This document shows, piece by piece, positions 54,405 to 63,734 of a stretch of DNA of 64,000 nucleotides. Each line of letters begins with the position of its first letter. The stretch's first letter is position 1. A program made the translations under genes and the position numbers. The stretch is from Gammaproteobacteria bacterium (lineage in GTDB: Bacteria > Pseudomonadota > Gammaproteobacteria > Pseudomonadales > Pseudohongiellaceae): positions 1 to 64,000 of the forward strand of contig JAPPOG010000061.1 in assembly GCA_028818225.1 (NCBI GenBank). The letters are read 5' to 3'. The notes under the pieces were generated by a model. That model saw only the letters and a program-made list of their open reading frames with translations. It had not been told where the DNA came from and did not search any database.

Positions 54405-55286
54405 ATGTGGCAACAACTCAAAATTCAGCTTAAGTCTGAACATGCTTCTGCACTGGAACAGACATTAATCGAATCTGGCGCCCTGTCCATAAGCTATCTA
54501 GACGCTGAAGACCAACCTGTATTTCAGCGGGAACCCGGCAGCACTCCTCTGTGGGATAACACTTTTCTATTGTGCCTGTTCGATGAGAACGCAGAGCTAG
54601 ATTCTTTATTGTCGGACTTAAAACGTAATACCGAGATTCTTAATAATGAAAGTCTTGCCGTCGAAGTTATCGAAGACCAGGACTGGGAACGCAGTTGGAT
54701 GGCTGATTTTCAAGCCATGCAGTTTGGCGAAAATCTCTGGATCTATCCAAGTTGGCAATCCCCTCCAGACCCGAATGCTGCCAACATCAAACTAGATCCG
54801 GGGCTGGCATTCGGTTCTGGCACCCATACCACTACCTCGCTGTGTTTAAGATGGCTCGGCACCGCAGAGGTAAAAGATAAGGAAGTCATCGACTATGGTT
54901 GTGGTTCCGGCGTATTAGCCATTGGCGCGGCTGTGTTAGGGGCGGACAAAGTCCACGCCGTCGATAACGACCCCCAAGCCATCGCAGCTACCATGGACAA
55001 TAGTTATCGCAACAACATCCCGGAGGAAGTCATTACGGTTTACCTACCGGAGGCCTTACCTGAACTGCAGGCCGACATCCTTATCGCTAATATTCTTGCT
55101 GAGCCCCTGCTTGATCTTTCCGTTAAGTTTGCCGATCTGGTAAAGAAAAATGGCCACATCGCCTTATCAGGAATTCTGGAAGAGCAAATCCCCACGCTGC
55201 TGGCTTGTTATCAGCGCTGGTTTGAAATGGATGCCCCAGTTATAGAAAAGGACTGGGTATTGCTCACTGGTATGCGTAAGGCGTGA
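54405..55286 (+). CDS. prmA: Ribosomal protein L11 methyltransferase
   Basis: A 293-residue PrmA: an N-terminal L11-recognition domain, linker, and a SAM domain with KLDPGLAFGSGTHTTTSLCL, DYGCGSGVLAIGAA and the NILAEPLLDL catalytic-site region (N-I-L-A type). It trimethylates L11 at several residues. It follows accC as in Pseudomonas and Escherichia relatives. Confidence 0.95.
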   Translation: MWQQLKIQLKSEHASALEQTLIESGALSISYLDAEDQPVFQREPGSTPLWDNTFLLCLFDENAELDSLLSDLKRNTEILNNESLAVEVIEDQDWERSWMADFQAMQFGENLWIYPSWQSPPDPNAANIKLDPGLAFGSGTHTTTSLCLRWLGTAEVKDKEVIDYGCGSGVLAIGAAVLGADKVHAVDNDPQAIAATMDNSYRNNIPEEVITVYLPEALPELQADILIANILAEPLLDLSVKFADLVKKNGHIALSGILEEQIPTLLACYQRWFEMDAPVIEKDWVLLTGMRKA

Positions 55287-55350
55287 TATCCAGCATCTCT
55301 TAACCTACAATCGAAGTCTGTAGTAATGGATCTAATTGGATAGGGTGTAA

Positions 55351-57282
55351 ATGGCCCTTCACGTAACTCAGTGCCCAGGCTGTGATTCAACTTTTAACAC
55401 CAGTGCCGCAATGCTCGAATCGGCAGAGGGTAAAGTTCGGTGTGGCTCCTGCCTTACCATTTTTCAGGCGGTAGACAATTTCGTCCTTACTCAGCCACGG
55501 GAAGAACCTCACGAAGAAGACAGTGTTTTTGTTGGCAATAATCCAGAAGACTATTTCGATCCCACCCGTTTTCTCACCCGCAGCGCCCTACAACAAGCTG
55601 ATGAGCCTGAAGAAGCATCGATGGAGGCTGAATTAGAAGAGGACGAGGCGCTGACTCCCTATCAGGATGAGCCAATTAGAGAAGAATCTATAGAGCTTTC
55701 TGAGGAGTACTCGAAAGAATTTTTTGATGCCATTGAGCGGACAATGGAAGCGTCTTTAAAAGAGGCAGAATCTGAAAACGAAAGTTTACTGCAAGAGCTT
55801 CATGGCAGGGCATCCTCATTCTACCAAGACTTCCAAGAGCCGCCGATTTCTGAAGCTGAAAAATTTGATCCGGAGTTGATTCCCGATAAAACGGCAGAGC
55901 TAAATGACCCTGGTGGAGAAAATACCGAGTCACACCAGCTCGAAAATACCGAATCGGACAATGCATCCCATCTGCCTATCGATAGTGGAGAAAACGAAGA
56001 GCTTATTGAGGAGGAGGGCTTTGTTGCTCAATCGACCACTGAAATAGCAACCCCTGACACCTCTTCCAACGCTAGCGCCGCAGAATTAGATTTGGCGGCT
56101 AATGATCAGCCGAACGGGTTAGAGGAGAATCCGACTGAAGCCTTACCCGCAACTTCAGCAGAGGGCGATAACGGTAACAACATAAATCAGGAGAGGGAAT
56201 CTACGCCAGAAAGCCTCGAACTTGCAGCTTCTTTTACTTTTCAACTGCGCACTGTACCACCAACAAAAGATGAACAATCAATGGAGGAAAATGGTGCCGA
56301 GGATTTATCGGATGAGCGAGAAGACATTGAATTTGGACAGGATGAGGAAATAAATTTGAAGATTACTCCTGCGGTAAAGGACGATACCTACAACCAGGAA
56401 ATTGTTGAAGAAACCAGTTACGAGCCTGATGGCGAGGAAACGGAATTAAATCAGGAAATTGTTGAGCATGATTTTAAAGAATCCATTGCAGCAGGATTCG
56501 ACACCTCCGAGTCTGAATTTGAAAGCGCAATATTTGAGAATACCGAAAAAGAATTCGCGATATCTGAAATAGCTGAAATAGAAGACGAAATCGAACGCGG
56601 GGAAACGATCGCAAGTGAATTGGACACGCATGCAGAAACTGTCAATGACGAAGGAGATGACGATGATACCGATGTCATTCGCTCTCGCGCCCTTAAATCA
56701 GAGCTGGAAGGCGATTCCGAATTGGAGTCAATCTCGGATGAAAATATTGCCGCCATGGATGTCTCATCTACACCGGTGCAATTATTAACCGGCTCTCAAT
56801 CCAGATGGGGCAGGAGCATAGCGCTTGGATTCGTGATAATTATTTTTAGTGGGGGGCTCGGAGCCCAATATCTTTGGCTAAATATGCCAGCCTACAGCCA
56901 GGATGAAAGGATTCGACCATTCTATGAATTAGCCTGCATTTACGCGGCTTGTGAGTTACCTGAATACTCGAACATTGCGGCAATTCGCAGCAACGCGCTC
57001 GAGGTACGCAGCCATCCTGAACTGGAAAACGGTTTAGTGGTGAACGTTGAATTTCGAAATACGGCGCCATTTCCGCAAGCATTCCCCGTTATGATCTTGA
57101 GTTTCAATTCGGCAAGCAATGAAATTGTTGCTTTGCGCGAGCTCTCGCCTGAGGATTATCTCGACCCTGCATTGCGCGAAATAGCAATGATGCCTGTAAT
57201 GTCTCCCGTTCAGGTTAATTTGGAAATCATTGATCCAGGGCCTGGCGCGGTAAATTACACGCTCGCTTTTCGCTTGCCTTGA
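55351..57282 (+). CDS. Zinc-ribbon and DUF3426 membrane protein with long acidic central region
   Basis: A 643-residue protein. An MJ0042-type zinc ribbon is at the N-terminus (cysteines 8, 11, 31 and 34: QCPGC and RCGSC). Then come about 450 residues very rich in Glu, Asp, Ser and Asn with no obvious fold, a single transmembrane helix (about 492-510, IALGFVIIIFSGGLGAQYLW), and a periplasmic DUF3426 domain to the end (ACIYAACELPEY, VNVEFRNTAPFPQAFPVM). The family normally has a much shorter linker, so the acidic part is unusually expanded. It lies in the prmA-dusB interval where this family is commonly found. Its function is unknown. Confidence 0.85.
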   Translation: MALHVTQCPGCDSTFNTSAAMLESAEGKVRCGSCLTIFQAVDNFVLTQPREEPHEEDSVFVGNNPEDYFDPTRFLTRSALQQADEPEEASMEAELEEDEALTPYQDEPIREESIELSEEYSKEFFDAIERTMEASLKEAESENESLLQELHGRASSFYQDFQEPPISEAEKFDPELIPDKTAELNDPGGENTESHQLENTESDNASHLPIDSGENEELIEEEGFVAQSTTEIATPDTSSNASAAELDLAANDQPNGLEENPTEALPATSAEGDNGNNINQERESTPESLELAASFTFQLRTVPPTKDEQSMEENGAEDLSDEREDIEFGQDEEINLKITPAVKDDTYNQEIVEETSYEPDGEETELNQEIVEHDFKESIAAGFDTSESEFESAIFENTEKEFAISEIAEIEDEIERGETIASELDTHAETVNDEGDDDDTDVIRSRALKSELEGDSELESISDENIAAMDVSSTPVQLLTGSQSRWGRSIALGFVIIIFSGGLGAQYLWLNMPAYSQDERIRPFYELACIYAACELPEYSNIAAIRSNALEVRSHPELENGLVVNVEFRNTAPFPQAFPVMILSFNSASNEIVALRELSPEDYLDPALREIAMMPVMSPVQVNLEIIDPGPGAVNYTLAFRLP

Positions 57283-57412
57283 TTGCGGCAGGCGTGATCC
57301 CAGCGCATGACAACTGACACGAAAAATTTCCCTTAATATTCCTTGCCATTCTCTTTCGTTGTTTACCAGTCCCCGTTAATATAGGCGACCTTTGTATCGC
57401 TCATTCTCAGTC

Positions 57413-58405
57413 ATGCAATCGATCGGTCCTTACCAGTTAAAGAATTCACTGTTCCTCGCGCCCATGGTGGGTGTGAGCGACACTCCCTTCCGTGAAATCT
57501 GTACTGCTGGTGGCGCGGGACTCACCATCGCGGAGATGCTTACCAGTAATGCCGAGTTGTGGACCAATGAGCGCAATCGTTTGAAGCAAGTGAGACCAAG
57601 AATTAACGGCCCACATGTAGTACAAATTGCCGGATCCGATCCTGCTATGTTGAGTGATGCCGCAAAACTAAATGTTCAACTCGGTGCCAATGCCATTGAT
57701 ATCAACATGGGATGCCCCGCTAAGAAAGTTTTAAAGAAGGCAGCGGGTTCGGCCCTGTTAAAAGACATCAAACTGGTTGAAAGAATACTGAAAGCAGTAG
57801 TTAACAGTGTTGATGTGCCTGTTACCCTAAAAATCCGCACGGGATGGAGCCCACAAACACGAAATGGTGAAGAAATTGCAATGGTCGCTGAAGATTGCGG
57901 AGTTCAGTTGCTTACTGTGCATGGGCGAACCCGTGCATGCCGTTTTAAAGGCGAAGCAGAATACGACACCATTGCGAAAATTAAGCAAAAAGTTTCAATT
58001 CCCGTCATCGCCAATGGTGACATTGACACAGCCGAGAAGGCAAAGCAGGTTTTAGCACACACCGATGCCGACGGAGTAATGATTGGGCGTGCCGCAATGG
58101 GTCAACCCTGGATTTTTGATCAGATTGCACACTATCTCGTTACCGGAATACACAAATCTGAACCTAATGCCTTTAGAAAACTTCACATTATCGAATCTCA
58201 CCTAAAAAAATTGTATAGTTTCTATGGAGAAACCAAGGGTGTGTGGTACGCTCGTAAACATGTTGCTGGATATGTGAAAAATTTGCCTGTTTCAAAGCAA
58301 TTTTTGTCGCATTTTAATCAATTAGAAGAAGGGCCAGCTCAATTAGACTATCTTCAGTCTTATTTTGAGAGCCTGGCTGCAGATGACGGAGCCATCGCTG
58401 CATGA
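57413..58405 (+). CDS. dusB: tRNA-dihydrouridine synthase B
   Basis: The start is placed at ATG 57413 (MQSIGPYQLKNSLFLAPMVG), matching the family. A TTG at 57392 is upstream in frame. The 330-residue flavoenzyme has the catalytic C101 in NMGCPAKKV, LKIRTGW and GRAAMGQPWIF. It reduces a uridine in the tRNA D-loop with NADPH. fis overlaps its stop by 4 bp, the classical dusB-fis operon. Confidence 0.95.
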   Translation: MQSIGPYQLKNSLFLAPMVGVSDTPFREICTAGGAGLTIAEMLTSNAELWTNERNRLKQVRPRINGPHVVQIAGSDPAMLSDAAKLNVQLGANAIDINMGCPAKKVLKKAAGSALLKDIKLVERILKAVVNSVDVPVTLKIRTGWSPQTRNGEEIAMVAEDCGVQLLTVHGRTRACRFKGEAEYDTIAKIKQKVSIPVIANGDIDTAEKAKQVLAHTDADGVMIGRAAMGQPWIFDQIAHYLVTGIHKSEPNAFRKLHIIESHLKKLYSFYGETKGVWYARKHVAGYVKNLPVSKQFLSHFNQLEEGPAQLDYLQSYFESLAADDGAIAA

Positions 58406-58704
58406 ACAAACTGGATGAGTCCCCACCAAGCTCACATTTTCAACTTGCAGAAACGATTGAGCCTTTTGCTCAACAGGAAAGCACTCTTAGATCGGAAGTA
58501 GAGAAATCACTTCGTCGATATTTTCAACATATCGAAGATGAACCGGTAACAGACTTACATTCGATGGTCATGTCTGAAGTCGAAGCTCCTCTGATTGAAG
58601 CGGTTATGCGTTATACCGGCAACAATCAAAGCAAGGCTTCTATCCTGCTAGGTTTAAACCGTGGTACCCTACGCACTAAACTTAAACAATACGGCTTGCT
58701 TTAG
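58402..58704 (+). CDS. fis: Nucleoid-associated DNA-binding protein Fis
   Basis: A 100-residue Fis. The C-terminal helix-turn-helix NNQSKASILLGLNRGTLRTKLKQYGLL is near identical to other Fis proteins. The N-terminal beta-hairpin part is more divergent (SPPSSHFQLAETIEPF). It bends DNA and regulates rRNA and growth-phase genes. It is coupled to dusB by ATGA overlap. Confidence 0.96.
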   Translation: MNKLDESPPSSHFQLAETIEPFAQQESTLRSEVEKSLRRYFQHIEDEPVTDLHSMVMSEVEAPLIEAVMRYTGNNQSKASILLGLNRGTLRTKLKQYGLL

Positions 58705-58780
58705 TCTTGTAATAATTCCGACTATAAAGTCTCGGTAGCAAGCCACTCCTGGCAACAACACAAAACGCGTTAAACAACTT

Positions 58781-60361
58781 ATGACATCAGATAATTCTGG
58801 CGCCATTCGTCGAGCATTGATTAGTGTTTCCGACAAGACTGGGGTCGTTCCATTCGCTCAAGCTCTAGCCAGCCTCAATATTGAAATTTTATCCACTGGA
58901 GGCACTTACAAACTGCTTACCTCTGAAGGAATCCCCGCTATCGAAATCTCTGAATACACGGGATTTCCTGAGATGATGGATGGCAGGGTAAAAACCCTGC
59001 ATCCCAGGGTTCACGGGGGGATCCTCGCCAGGCGCGATCAGGATCAGGCGGTTATGGAGGAGCATGACATCCCGCCAATCGACCTGGTCGTGGTAAATCT
59101 GTACCCATTCGAAGCGACAGTCGCTGATCCCGATTGCGACCTGCCCACAGCAATAGAAAATATCGACATCGGCGGACCAACCATGCTAAGAGCGGCAGCC
59201 AAGAACAATAAATTTGTTGCTGTGGTTGTGAATCCTTCTGACTATGATGGAATTATTAAATCACTGAATCAAAACAATGGCTGTCTCAATCAGCAAACAC
59301 GGTTCGATCTTGCGGTAAAAACTTATGAACATACCGCCGGCTATGATGGTGCTATCGCAAATTATCTTGGTACAAAATTCAATGAAGGAGGCTCTTCAGC
59401 GCTCCCGCGGACATTTAATACTCAGTTTATAAAAAAACAGGAAATGCGCTATGGGGAGAACCCGCATCAAAAGGCAGCATTTTATGTGGAAAAAAATCCT
59501 CAAGAAGCAAGCATCAGTACAGCCGAGCAATTGCAGGGCAAAGAACTCTCCTATAACAACATTGCCGATACTGACGCAGCACTCGAATGCGTCAAGTGCT
59601 TCGATGAACCTGCCTGCGTCATCGTTAAACATGCCAACCCCTGTGGGGTCGCCATTGCCGATTCACCCCTGAAAGCCTATGAGTTAGCTTTTCAAACGGA
59701 TCCCACCTCTGCTTTTGGTGGAATAATTGCATTTAATCGCGAGTTTGACGAAGAAACGGCACGCAAGATAACTGAACAACAGTTTACCGAAGTAATAATC
59801 GCACCAAGTGTTTCGCCGGGAGCTCTTGCTGTTACCGCTGAAAAGAAGAATGTGAGAGTTCTGTCCTGTGGCCAATGGGAATCGCAACGAGCAAACGATC
59901 TGGATTACAAGCGTGTTAATGGTGGTCTGTTGGTTCAAGATCGAGACATTCATGCCATTACTGCACAAGATCTCAAAGTAGTGACAAAAAGAGCACCTAG
60001 CGATAATGAAATTCGTGACTTACTGTTTGCCTGGTGCGTTGCGCAATACGTGAAGTCGAACGCCATTGTTTATTGCAAGAACAACCAGACTATTGGCATT
60101 GGGGCTGGCCAAATGAGCCGGGTGTATAGCGCCAAGATCGCTGGAATAAAGGCAGCAGATGAAAACCTGCGGGTTGAAGGCTCGGTGATGGCCTCAGACG
60201 CCTTCTTCCCCTTCCGTGATGGGATTGACGCGGCCGCAGAAGATGGAATTACTGCTGTTGTTCAGCCCGGCGGCTCAATGCGCGATGAAGAGGTCATTGA
60301 GGCTGCAGATGAAGCTAATATAGCGATGGTTTTTACTGGCGTCAGGCACTTCAGACATTAG
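58781..60361 (+). CDS. purH: Bifunctional AICAR formyltransferase / IMP cyclohydrolase
   Basis: A 526-residue PurH, usual length. The N-terminal IMP cyclohydrolase part shows SVSDKTG and [10 protein letters not shown], and the transformylase has [12 protein letters not shown] and [15 protein letters not shown]. It performs the last two steps to IMP. It is followed by a strongly structured gap and then purD. Confidence 0.97.
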   Translation: MTSDNSGAIRRALISVSDKTGVVPFAQALASLNIEILSTGGTYKLLTSEGIPAIEISEYTGFPEMMDGRVKTLHPRVHGGILARRDQDQAVMEEHDIPPIDLVVVNLYPFEATVADPDCDLPTAIENIDIGGPTMLRAAAKNNKFVAVVVNPSDYDGIIKSLNQNNGCLNQQTRFDLAVKTYEHTAGYDGAIANYLGTKFNEGGSSALPRTFNTQFIKKQEMRYGENPHQKAAFYVEKNPQEASISTAEQLQGKELSYNNIADTDAALECVKCFDEPACVIVKHANPCGVAIADSPLKAYELAFQTDPTSAFGGIIAFNREFDEETARKITEQQFTEVIIAPSVSPGALAVTAEKKNVRVLSCGQWESQRANDLDYKRVNGGLLVQDRDIHAITAQDLKVVTKRAPSDNEIRDLLFAWCVAQYVKSNAIVYCKNNQTIGIGAGQMSRVYSAKIAGIKAADENLRVEGSVMASDAFFPFRDGIDAAAEDGITAVVQPGGSMRDEEVIEAADEANIAMVFTGVRHFRH

Positions 60362-60380
60362 CAGCTAATAATTACTTGCC

Positions 60381-60399
60381 AGAAAATGTTTTATTTTCT
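60381..60399 (+). repeat. AT-rich hairpin after purH
   Basis: AGAAAAT (60381-60387) and ATTTTCT (60393-60399) form a 7-bp stem with a 5-nt loop, 20 nt after the purH stop. It is weak and has no G-C core to make a terminator on its own. Confidence 0.4.
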
Positions 60400-60412
60400 C
60401 AAGCTCTTCGTT

Positions 60413-60471
60413 AAAAACGTCCTCGGATTATCACTTACTACCGTGTAAGCTCAAATCCTGTGGACGTTTTT
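60413..60471 (+). terminator. Triple-nested hairpin between purH and purD, possible terminator or leader RNA
   Basis: AAAAACGTCC (60413-60422) is an exact complement of GGACGTTTTT (60462-60471). Inside it GGATT (60425-60429) pairs with AATCC (60454-60458), and inside that CTTAC (60434-60438) with GTAAG (60445-60449). The 59-nt element ends in five T, so it could terminate purH transcripts in both directions, although the loop is far longer than normal. It may instead be a structured leader for purD, which starts 92 nt downstream. Confidence 0.6.
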
Positions 60472-60563
60472 GCCTCGATCTTGGAAAAATATCCTCATTT
60501 TTTATGTGGCTGGCACAGCAAGGCACTTAAGAGATTAGCTTTTCGAATAGGTTTATTCAGCAA

Positions 60564-61850
60564 ATGAAAGTACTAGTAATAGGATCCGGTGGCAGAGAGC
60601 ACTCCCTAGCATGGAAATGTGCCCAGTCCCCTTCTGTTGAGAAAGTTTTTGTTGCTCCTGGAAATGCTGGCACCGCACTGGAGGACAAGGTCGAGAACAT
60701 TACCATTGATGTCATGGATTTCCCTGCCCTTGCCGATTTTACCAAAAAGGAATCCATAAGCTTGTCTATTGTGGGACCTGAGGCACCTTTAGTAGAGGGA
60801 ATAGTTAACTATTTCCAGAAACGTGATCTGCCCTGTTTTGGTCCCAGCCAGCAAGCAGCGCAACTGGAAGGTTCAAAAGCTTTTACTAAAGATTTCTGTA
60901 GTAAGCACGGCATTCCAACCGCTGCCTACCAAACTTTTACCGAGGTCGATCCAGCGATCGAGTTTGTCAAATCGAATGGCGCACCTATCGTAGTCAAGGC
61001 AGATGGCCTGGCCGCCGGCAAAGGGGTAATCGTAGCCATGACTGAAGAAGAGGCCATAGCCGCGGTTAAAGACATGCTTTCAGGAAATGCATTTGGCGAG
61101 GCCGGGCATAGAGTCGTGGTCGAGCAGTTCCTGACCGGGGAAGAAGCAAGTTTTATCGCCATGGTAGATGGCAAGAATGTCTTGCCAATGGCTACCTCAC
61201 AAGATCATAAAGCCAGGGACAATGGCGACAAAGGACCTAATACCGGGGGCATGGGCGCCTACTCTCCTGCTCCCGTGGTCACCACAGAGGTTTATCAAAG
61301 AATCATGGATCAGGTAATCCTTCCTACGGTAGCCGGTATGGCCGCGGATGGAAATGATTACACAGGATTTCTCTATGCAGGATTAATGGTTTCACCGGAT
61401 GGCAATGTCAGCGTGGTTGAGTTTAATTGCCGCTTCGGCGACCCCGAAGCCCAGCCTGTCATGATGCGCTTGCAATCGGACCTTCCTGAGCTCTGTTTGG
61501 CTGCTCTGGACCAGAGTCTCGGCTCGGTAACAGCACAATGGGATGCCCGTTGCGCCGTTGGTGTTGTGCTGGCAGCTGGTGGCTATCCTGGTTCCTATGC
61601 AAAAGGTGCTGTCATTAGTGGGCTGCCTGACGCCAGTACTGAACACCAGAAAGTTTTTCACGCGGGTACTGCAGAAAACCAGGGCAACATCGTCACCAAT
61701 GGCGGTCGGGTCCTCTGTGCCACGGCTTTAGGCAATAGCGTCAGTGAGGCTCAGACTGCAGCATACGAACTGGTCAACTCCATTAACTGGGACCAAGTCT
61801 ATTTCCGCACCGATATTGCCTATCGCGCAATAGCGCGCGAAAATACCTGA
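60564..61850 (+). CDS. purD: Phosphoribosylamine-glycine ligase
   Basis: A 428-residue ATP-grasp enzyme with MKVLVIGSGGREHSLAWK, VVKADGLAAGKGV, QDHKARDNGDKGPNTGGMGAY in two parts and FNCRFGDPEAQ. It makes GAR in purine synthesis. Its TGA stop is immediately followed by the ATG of coq7. Confidence 0.97.
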   Translation: MKVLVIGSGGREHSLAWKCAQSPSVEKVFVAPGNAGTALEDKVENITIDVMDFPALADFTKKESISLSIVGPEAPLVEGIVNYFQKRDLPCFGPSQQAAQLEGSKAFTKDFCSKHGIPTAAYQTFTEVDPAIEFVKSNGAPIVVKADGLAAGKGVIVAMTEEEAIAAVKDMLSGNAFGEAGHRVVVEQFLTGEEASFIAMVDGKNVLPMATSQDHKARDNGDKGPNTGGMGAYSPAPVVTTEVYQRIMDQVILPTVAGMAADGNDYTGFLYAGLMVSPDGNVSVVEFNCRFGDPEAQPVMMRLQSDLPELCLAALDQSLGSVTAQWDARCAVGVVLAAGGYPGSYAKGAVISGLPDASTEHQKVFHAGTAENQGNIVTNGGRVLCATALGNSVSEAQTAAYELVNSINWDQVYFRTDIAYRAIARENT

Positions 61851-62498
61851 ATGGCAAAGCAAATTCGGCATTCCCTGGCGGACCGCTGCCTGATTCAGTT
61901 TGATCAGGCGCTGCGCACCTGCGTCCCGGGCTCAAGCCATGCTTCCAGGAGCTCCCCAGCGGCATCAGTCGCCACAGAAGAACTGAGCACGACCGAGAAA
62001 AAGCATGTTGCAGGGCTGATGCGCATTAACCACACGGGCGAAGTTTGTGCACAAGCGCTGTACGCGGGTCAGGCGGCTACTGCGCGCTTAACCGAAGTCC
62101 GAGAATCCATGGAACAGGCTGCCCAGGAAGAAGTCGACCATCTAGCCTGGTGCGATGAACGACTCAGGCAGTTGGACAGTCAGCCCAGTGTACTTAATCC
62201 CCTCTGGTACGGATTATCATTTGGCATGGGTGCAATAGCAGGATTGGCTGGCGATAAATGGAGCCTGGGTTTTGTTGCTGAAACAGAACAGCAGGTTTGT
62301 GAACATCTTGAAAATCACTTACAAAAGCTTCCCGAAAATGACAAGAAAAGCAGGGCCATACTCGAACAGATGATCGTTGATGAAAAACATCACGGTGAAA
62401 CTGCGAAGAAAGCAGGCGGTGCCGATCTGCCTCGGCCTCTCAAGCAGGCGATGACGGCCATGTCTCAGGTCATGAAAAAAACTACTTATCGCGTTTAA
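61851..62498 (+). CDS. coq7: 5-Demethoxyubiquinol hydroxylase (Coq7/UbiM-type step), di-iron
   Basis: A 215-residue Coq7 protein. Iron ligands are visible as E64 (NHTGEV), E94 and H97 (EEVDH), E146 or a nearby residue (ETEQQV), and E178 with H181 (DEKHHGE). The [15 protein letters not shown] helix is the membrane-associating part. It hydroxylates demethoxyubiquinol in ubiquinone synthesis, replacing UbiF in many gammaproteobacteria. The start codon abuts the purD stop. Its 3' end overlaps the convergent methyltransferase gene by 17 bp. Confidence 0.93.
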   Translation: MAKQIRHSLADRCLIQFDQALRTCVPGSSHASRSSPAASVATEELSTTEKKHVAGLMRINHTGEVCAQALYAGQAATARLTEVRESMEQAAQEEVDHLAWCDERLRQLDSQPSVLNPLWYGLSFGMGAIAGLAGDKWSLGFVAETEQQVCEHLENHLQKLPENDKKSRAILEQMIVDEKHHGETAKKAGGADLPRPLKQAMTAMSQVMKKTTYRV

Positions 62499-63057
62499 CA
62501 GCGCAATAGTAGTGACTCTGACCCGCGTCCTCTGATTCCCATTGCAGGTACATTCCAGCGGCCTCCAGCAGTCGAATATATGTTTCTCTACCAAGGGAGA
62601 CAGACTTCTGTTTTGACAGTATGTCTTCCCAAGCACAGGGGATCGATGGTGAAGTAAACAAGAAACTGCCCTCTGCTTTCAGGGTCTTGCCCACATTGGC
62701 AATCAACTCTGTCTGATCATCTCTGTTCAGCAGGAACAGCAATCCCCAGCTCAAGACAGCGTCATAAGCCTGTTCAGGGAAGTCATACGCCTGAACTGGC
62801 GTACAAATAAGTTGAGCAAAAGAAAGGTTTTTACTACTGATTTCCAGTAGCCTGGGTGACGCATCGAGGGCAGTAACCCGAAAATTATTATCTTCAAGTT
62901 CTTTTGTTAGAGGCAATCCAGTTCCACAACCCAGGTCCAGAATTTTTGCTGCTACCGGCAGCGAATCCATCCAATGGATTAGCTGCTCCAAGCCCATATC
63001 GGTTCGTTCCCGTGCTTGCGCATACTCTTGCGCAATCGCATCGTATTCCATACTCAT
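62482..63057 (-). CDS. Class I SAM-dependent methyltransferase
   Basis: A 191-residue methyltransferase with motif [26 protein letters not shown] and [11 protein letters not shown]. The substrate is unknown. A small size and no extra domain favour a small-molecule or lipid substrate. It lies 9 bp after the OsmC-family gene on the same strand. Confidence 0.85.
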   Translation of the reverse strand: MSMEYDAIAQEYAQARERTDMGLEQLIHWMDSLPVAAKILDLGCGTGLPLTKELEDNNFRVTALDASPRLLEISSKNLSFAQLICTPVQAYDFPEQAYDAVLSWGLLFLLNRDDQTELIANVGKTLKAEGSFLFTSPSIPCAWEDILSKQKSVSLGRETYIRLLEAAGMYLQWESEDAGQSHYYCAVKRDK

Positions 63058-63066
63058 TGAAATTAC

Positions 63067-63483
63067 TTAGTCGACAAGCTCGAAATCATGAGTCACTTTA
63101 ACACCGGCATTCTTGAGCATAATTGAAGCAGAGCAATATTTGTCCGCTGATAACTCAATTGCCCGCTCAACCTGCTTCTCACTCAAATTGTTTCCCGCGA
63201 CCTTAAAATGCAAATGGATTGATTCGAAAACTGCAGGTGTGGCATCTACTCGTTTAGAGATCACTTCTGCTTCACAGCTGGTAATTTCCTGCCGAGCTTT
63301 TTTCAAAATTGTTACCACGTCATAGGAAGAGCAAGTACCAACACCTAATGCAACCAGTTCCATAGGACGCATGCCCATGTTCTTACCGCCGCTTTCCGGT
63401 GACCCATCAATAACAATGCCATGACCACTTGCAGATTCAGCGACAAACATTACATTTTCAACCCATTTAACTCGCGCGCTCAT
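63067..63483 (-). CDS. OsmC-family protein, YhfA-like
   Basis: A 138-residue OsmC/Ohr-fold protein with the two cysteines in ELVALGVGTCSSYD and DKYCSASIM. In E. coli yhfA lies divergently next to crp, and the same pairing holds here, supporting a YhfA-like assignment. The family includes peroxiredoxin-type hydroperoxide reductases, but the activity of this subgroup is unclear. Confidence 0.85.
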   Translation of the reverse strand: MSARVKWVENVMFVAESASGHGIVIDGSPESGGKNMGMRPMELVALGVGTCSSYDVVTILKKARQEITSCEAEVISKRVDATPAVFESIHLHFKVAGNNLSEKQVERAIELSADKYCSASIMLKNAGVKVTHDFELVD

Positions 63484-63657
63484 AGTAAATCTCTATCTAG
63501 TGAAAAGAATCTAAAGATCAAGCTTTGGCCTTTAAAGACCGATAAAAGCTGAAGTAAAAGAGCGCGAAAGACTAGCATAGTTCCTCAGGCATCACTATTT
63601 TGCTCTGATAAAGACAAGTCTGTGGTTATTGCGCCTGGAAGCGTTTTCATTGAGTAT

Positions 63658-63686
63658 TGTGATCGGTATCTCACATTTGCTATAAA
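63658..63686 (+). promoter_or_regulatory. Candidate crp/vfr promoter with CRP-like half-sites
   Basis: TGTGA (63658-63662) and TCACA (63671-63675) are inverted half-sites of the CRP motif but with 8 nt rather than 6 between them. TATAAA follows at 63681-63686, about 48 bp before the ATG at 63735. Autoregulation is possible but the spacing argues against a normal CRP site. Confidence 0.35.
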
Positions 63687-63734
63687 TATTTGATATACCT
63701 TTAAATTGGTTAGATTTCAGGGGGATAAGTTCTC

